Assembly (NCBI GenBank): GCA_005883675.1 | Contig: VBCM01000190.1 | Coordinates: forward strand, 1-37,565 | Length of the DNA stretch: 37,565 bases | Origin: Betaproteobacteria bacterium | Lineage (GTDB): Bacteria > Pseudomonadota > Gammaproteobacteria > Burkholderiales > SG8-39 | Direction: 5' to 3' | Part shown: positions 34,924-37,565 of the stretch, one piece after another | How positions within the stretch are numbered: position 1 is the stretch's first letter | Layout: each line of letters begins with the position of its first letter | The notes under the pieces: model-generated | What the model saw: the letters and a program-made list of their open reading frames with translations, nothing else | Told to the model about the DNA's origin: nothing | Database searches by the model: none | Translations under genes and position numbers: made by a program

Positions 34924-35177
34924 CCGCCGGTCACCGGTGGAAAGAACGCCACTTCGTCGCCCGCCTTGATCCGCGCTTCCGCTTGCACCATGTCCTGGTT
35001 GACCGCCGCGCGCACCGGGCGGTTCGGCGCGAACACCTGCGCCCATTCGCCGCCGCGCGCGCGCAGATGATCGCGCAGCGCCGCGACCGTGGCGACGTTC
35101 GCCGGCAGCTCCAGCTCCTCCGCCGGCCGGCCGAGCTGCTCGCGCAGCGCGGCAAAGAAAAGGAGCTTCACCTTCAC
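34920..35177 (-). CDS. moaD: Molybdopterin synthase sulfur carrier subunit MoaD
   Basis: An 85-aa ubiquitin-like MoaD. It begins VKVKLLFFAALREQLG (GTG start at 35177, overlapping the moeA stop as GTGA) and ends PPVTGG, with the diglycine tail that is thiocarboxylated to carry sulfur. Length and the central strands fit the family. It is translationally coupled to moeA upstream and moaE downstream. Confidence 0.95.
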   Translation of the reverse strand: MKVKLLFFAALREQLGRPAEELELPANVATVAALRDHLRARGGEWAQVFAPNRPVRAAVNQDMVQAEARIKAGDEVAFFPPVTGG

Positions 35178-36367
35178 CGGTAGAGCTCGCTGTAGGGGAG
35201 GAAGCGCACACTCTCTCCTTTGCGAATCGCGCGCCCGGCGGGATTGTCGATCAGCCCGTCGGCCCACGCGGTGGAGGTGAGCACCGCCGAGTCCTGCGTC
35301 GGATAGAGCTCGAGCCCGCCTTCACGGTTCCAGCGCGCGCGCAGGAATTCGCGCCGCGTATCGGGCTCGGTCCAATCGAAGTCCGCGCGCGCGGCGATGG
35401 CGCGGGGGGTCACCTCGGCCACGCCCTGCGCCTTGAGGATGAAGGGGCGCACGAAGATCAAGAACGTGACGAAGCTCGACACCGGGTTGCCCGGCAGGCC
35501 GATGAAAAACGAGCTGCCCAAGCTACCAAAGGCGAGCGGCCGGCCCGGCTTCATGGCGATGCGCCACATGAGCAACTGGCCTTCGGCTTCCACCGCCGGC
35601 TTGACGAAGTCGGCCTCGCCCACCGAGACGCCGCCGGAGGTCACCACCACATCGCACTCGCGCGCCGCGCGTCGCAGCACTTCGCGCGTCGCCTCGAGGC
35701 TGTCGGGCACAATGCCGTAATCGTGCAGCTCGCAGTCGTGCGCCTCGGCGAGGCCGCGCAGAGTGAAGCGGTTCGAGTTGTAGATGCGACCCGGCGCGAG
35801 CGGCTCGCCGGGCATCACCAGCTCATCGCCGGTGAAGAAGAGGCCGAGCCTGAGCTTTCGGTAGACAGGCAGAGCCCGAATGCCCACGGAGGCGGCGAGC
35901 CCTGTGTCCTGCGGCGCAAGGCGCTTGCCCGCGGGCAGGATCTCGGCGCCCTCGCGGATGTCGGCTGCGACGCGCCGGATCCATTGGCCGGGCTGGGGCG
36001 GCCGGTTGATCGTCACGCGGTCGCCATCCACGGTGCAATGCTCCTGCATCACCACAGCGTCCGCGCCCGGCGGGATAGGCGCGCCCGTGAAGATGCGCGC
36101 GGCAGTGCCGGGCTCGAGCGGGCGGCCCACTGATCCCGCCATGATCCGCTGCGCGACGCGCAGGCGCAGGCCATCGCCAATGCGCACGGCGTAGCCATCC
36201 ATGGCGCTGTTGTCGAGCGGCGGCACGTCCATCGTCGAGCGCTGCGCGCGCGCGAGCACCCGGCCGCTTGCTTCCAGCGTCGGCACCTCCTGGACATCGG
36301 CGACGGGCCTCGCGCGCGCGAGCATCTGCGCGAGCGCGTCGTCGACCGAGAGCAAGCCCTGGTTCAT
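35174..36367 (-). CDS. moeA: Molybdopterin molybdenumtransferase MoeA
   Basis: A 397-aa MoeA, which inserts molybdate into adenylylated molybdopterin. Key segments in order: MDVPPLDNSAMDGYAVR, ARIFTGAPIPPGADAVVMQE, TGDELV, TSGGVSVGEADF, and IGLPGNPVSSFVTF, all hallmarks of the family. ATG 36367 overlaps the mobB stop as ATGA. The longer ORF upstream is only mobB read in another frame. Cytoplasmic. Confidence 0.97.
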   Translation of the reverse strand: MNQGLLSVDDALAQMLARARPVADVQEVPTLEASGRVLARAQRSTMDVPPLDNSAMDGYAVRIGDGLRLRVAQRIMAGSVGRPLEPGTAARIFTGAPIPPGADAVVMQEHCTVDGDRVTINRPPQPGQWIRRVAADIREGAEILPAGKRLAPQDTGLAASVGIRALPVYRKLRLGLFFTGDELVMPGEPLAPGRIYNSNRFTLRGLAEAHDCELHDYGIVPDSLEATREVLRRAARECDVVVTSGGVSVGEADFVKPAVEAEGQLLMWRIAMKPGRPLAFGSLGSSFFIGLPGNPVSSFVTFLIFVRPFILKAQGVAEVTPRAIAARADFDWTEPDTRREFLRARWNREGGLELYPTQDSAVLTSTAWADGLIDNPAGRAIRKGESVRFLPYSELYR

Positions 36368-36858
36368 TGCAGGCGCAGGTGAGCGAGGATGAACGAGGAG
36401 ATCGACGCGTCGTCGTCGAGGTCGAGGAGCGGCAGGCGCGTTTCGATCGGCACATCGCTCGCGATGGCGACGATGTGCGGGTCGTTCGGATGCAAGAGCG
36501 GCTCGCCGGTCACGCGGCGCCAGACCTCGAGCTTCGGGATCGGCGCGTGCTTGAAGCCCTCGACGATCACGAGGTCGCAAGGCGAGAGGCGGGCGAGCTG
36601 CGCGTCGAACGAGGGCTCGGCGGCGCCGCGAAGCTCGTGCATCAGCACCCACCGGCGCGAGGACGTGACGAGCACCTCCGCGGCGCCGGCGTGGCGGTGG
36701 CGATAGGAGTCCTTTCCCGGCTGGTCGACGTCGAACGTATGGTGCGCATGCTTGATGAGCGACACGCGCAGCCCGGCGCCGGCGAAGCGCGGGATGAGCT
36801 TCTCGATGAGCGTGGTCTTGCCGCTGCCTGACCAGCCGGCGAAGCCGAACACCTTCAT
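36364..36858 (-). CDS. mobB: Molybdopterin-guanine dinucleotide biosynthesis protein MobB
   Basis: A 164-aa P-loop GTPase. The Walker A motif is GWSGSGKTTL (residues 8-17), followed by LIKHAHHTFDVDQPGKDSYR and LVIVEGFKHAPIPKLEVWR, typical of MobB. MobB assists MobA in attaching GMP to the cofactor. mobA is not in this window. Its start overlaps the stop of the TauE/SafE gene and its stop overlaps moeA. Confidence 0.95.
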   Translation of the reverse strand: MKVFGFAGWSGSGKTTLIEKLIPRFAGAGLRVSLIKHAHHTFDVDQPGKDSYRHRHAGAAEVLVTSSRRWVLMHELRGAAEPSFDAQLARLSPCDLVIVEGFKHAPIPKLEVWRRVTGEPLLHPNDPHIVAIASDVPIETRLPLLDLDDDASISSFILAHLRLQ

Positions 36859-37565
36859 AGCGCCACCATTTTCGCACCGGCGGCGGCGAGCACGACCGCG
36901 AGGATGCGGCGGATCAGCGGATTGGCGAAGCGGCGGCTGCCGTATTCGGCGCCGAGCCAGCCGCCGATCAGCACCGCCACCGCCAGGATCCACACCTGCG
37001 CCGGCAGCGTGGCCGCTCTTACGGTGAATGCGCCGGCGATGCCGGCGATCGAGTTCACGAGGATAAAGGGCGCCGCGACTGCAGAGGTCTGCTTGGTGCC
37101 CGCCCAGCCGAGCATCAGGAGGAGCGGACTGAGGAAGATGCCGCCCCCCACGCCGGTGAGGCCGGCGAGGAGCCCGAGCGCGGCGCCGACCACCATCGAC
37201 CAGACAAGCGGCGGCTCGCGCAGCGGGCGCATTTCCTCGCCGGCGCGCGCGCTATGCCAGAGCTGCCAGGCGGCATAGATCAGCACCACCCCGACCAGAA
37301 TCTTGTACGCGTGTCCGGGCAGCGTGATCGCGCCGCCGAGGAACGCGAGCGGAATGGAGACAACCGCGAAGGGCCAGAAAAGCCGCCAGTTAAAGTAACC
37401 CGCGCGCCAGAACTTGTAGGTGCCGATCGCGGACACGAGGATGTTGAGCACGAGCGCGATCGGTCGCATCTGGGGCGGGGCCACGCCGCCGAGTGCGAGC
37501 GCCGCAAGGTAGGCCGAGGCGCCGCCATGGCCCACCGTGGCGTAGCCGAACGCCGCGACGAGCAT
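36855..37565 (-). CDS. TauE/SafE-family membrane permease, 5' end at window edge
   Basis: 236 residues of a TauE/SafE-type sulfite/anion exporter with seven or so helices. The repeated family motif appears at the start (FGYATVGHGGASAYLAALAL) and middle (GLLAGLTGVGGGIFLSPLLL). An ATG lies at the last three bases of the window, but typical members begin a few residues earlier, so the true start may be outside. Being first in a cofactor operon, it might move sulfur oxyanions or molybdate-like anions; this is inference only. Confidence 0.88.
   Translation of the reverse strand: MLVAAFGYATVGHGGASAYLAALALGGVAPPQMRPIALVLNILVSAIGTYKFWRAGYFNWRLFWPFAVVSIPLAFLGGAITLPGHAYKILVGVVLIYAAWQLWHSARAGEEMRPLREPPLVWSMVVGAALGLLAGLTGVGGGIFLSPLLLMLGWAGTKQTSAVAAPFILVNSIAGIAGAFTVRAATLPAQVWILAVAVLIGGWLGAEYGSRRFANPLIRRILAVVLAAAGAKMVAL

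Overview
The window is GC-rich, densely coded chromosomal DNA with many 4-base start/stop overlaps (ATGA or GTGA). The gene content points to a betaproteobacterium, perhaps Burkholderiales or Nitrosomonadales: a Bug/TctC-type receptor, a PaaH-like dehydrogenase with PcaF/PaaJ-like thiolase and glutaryl-CoA dehydrogenase, an RpoH-type promoter in front of clpB, and a RAYT transposase. This placement is inference; no rRNA or other phylogenetic marker is present. I see no tRNA, rRNA, CRISPR array, prophage or plasmid functions. No stretch over 300 bases lacks a gene; the longest weakly explained gap is 1166-1363, which may hold a broken small gene.

Layout. 1-4125 (+): 3' end of recQ, an alpha/beta hydrolase, a 58-aa protein, selO overlapping a secreted Pro/Ala-rich protein, and a secreted EF-hand protein closed by a strong hairpin terminator. 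4174-11881 (-): a long co-directional run with short gaps: Bug-type binding protein, universal stress protein, molybdenum hydroxylase large subunit, YihY/BrkB membrane protein (apparently missing its N-terminus), a 60-aa protein, then a tightly overlapping MetE-like / dodecin / DadA-like / small membrane protein set. 11944-15706 (+): an acyl-CoA cassette (3-hydroxyacyl-CoA dehydrogenase, thiolase, glutaryl-CoA dehydrogenase) in which the last two genes are broken by short out-of-frame deletions. 15777-20418 (+): small membrane and lipoproteins, a patatin-like lipase with a methyltransferase, a tandem two-domain retropepsin-like protease, a coiled-coil membrane protein and an AlkB-like dioxygenase. 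20408-22417: two small membrane proteins (-) divergent from two tandem exported YqgE/AlgH paralogues (+). 22427-23268: a REP-associated tyrosine transposase inside a perfect 28-bp inverted repeat. 23262-25056 (-): an SRPBCC protein and a zinc alcohol dehydrogenase. 25150-26730 (+): a metallo-beta-lactamase-fold lipoprotein. 26731-26782: a palindromic element related to the transposase ends. 26780-32789: clpB (-), with a recognisable heat-shock promoter, divergent from an FtsH-type protease and a GT39-like glycosyltransferase (+). 32790-37565 (-): TauE/SafE permease, mobB, moeA, moaD and moaE in one overlapping operon, followed by a HemK-family methyltransferase and a serine-acetyltransferase-like protein.

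How the genes relate. The molybdenum cofactor genes at the right end could supply the molybdenum hydroxylase subunit at 8195-10468, although its usual FAD and iron-sulfur partners are absent here. ClpB and FtsH are divergent protein quality-control genes sharing one short intergenic region.

Most notable: (i) three apparent short deletions within about 7.6 kb (BrkB, thiolase, glutaryl-CoA dehydrogenase), either real decay or assembly collapse; (ii) the transposase element with a solo palindromic relative 3.5 kb away; (iii) paired exported YqgE paralogues; (iv) a single-chain double retropepsin; (v) the MetE-like/dodecin/DadA operon with a 12-bp hairpin against its start codon.
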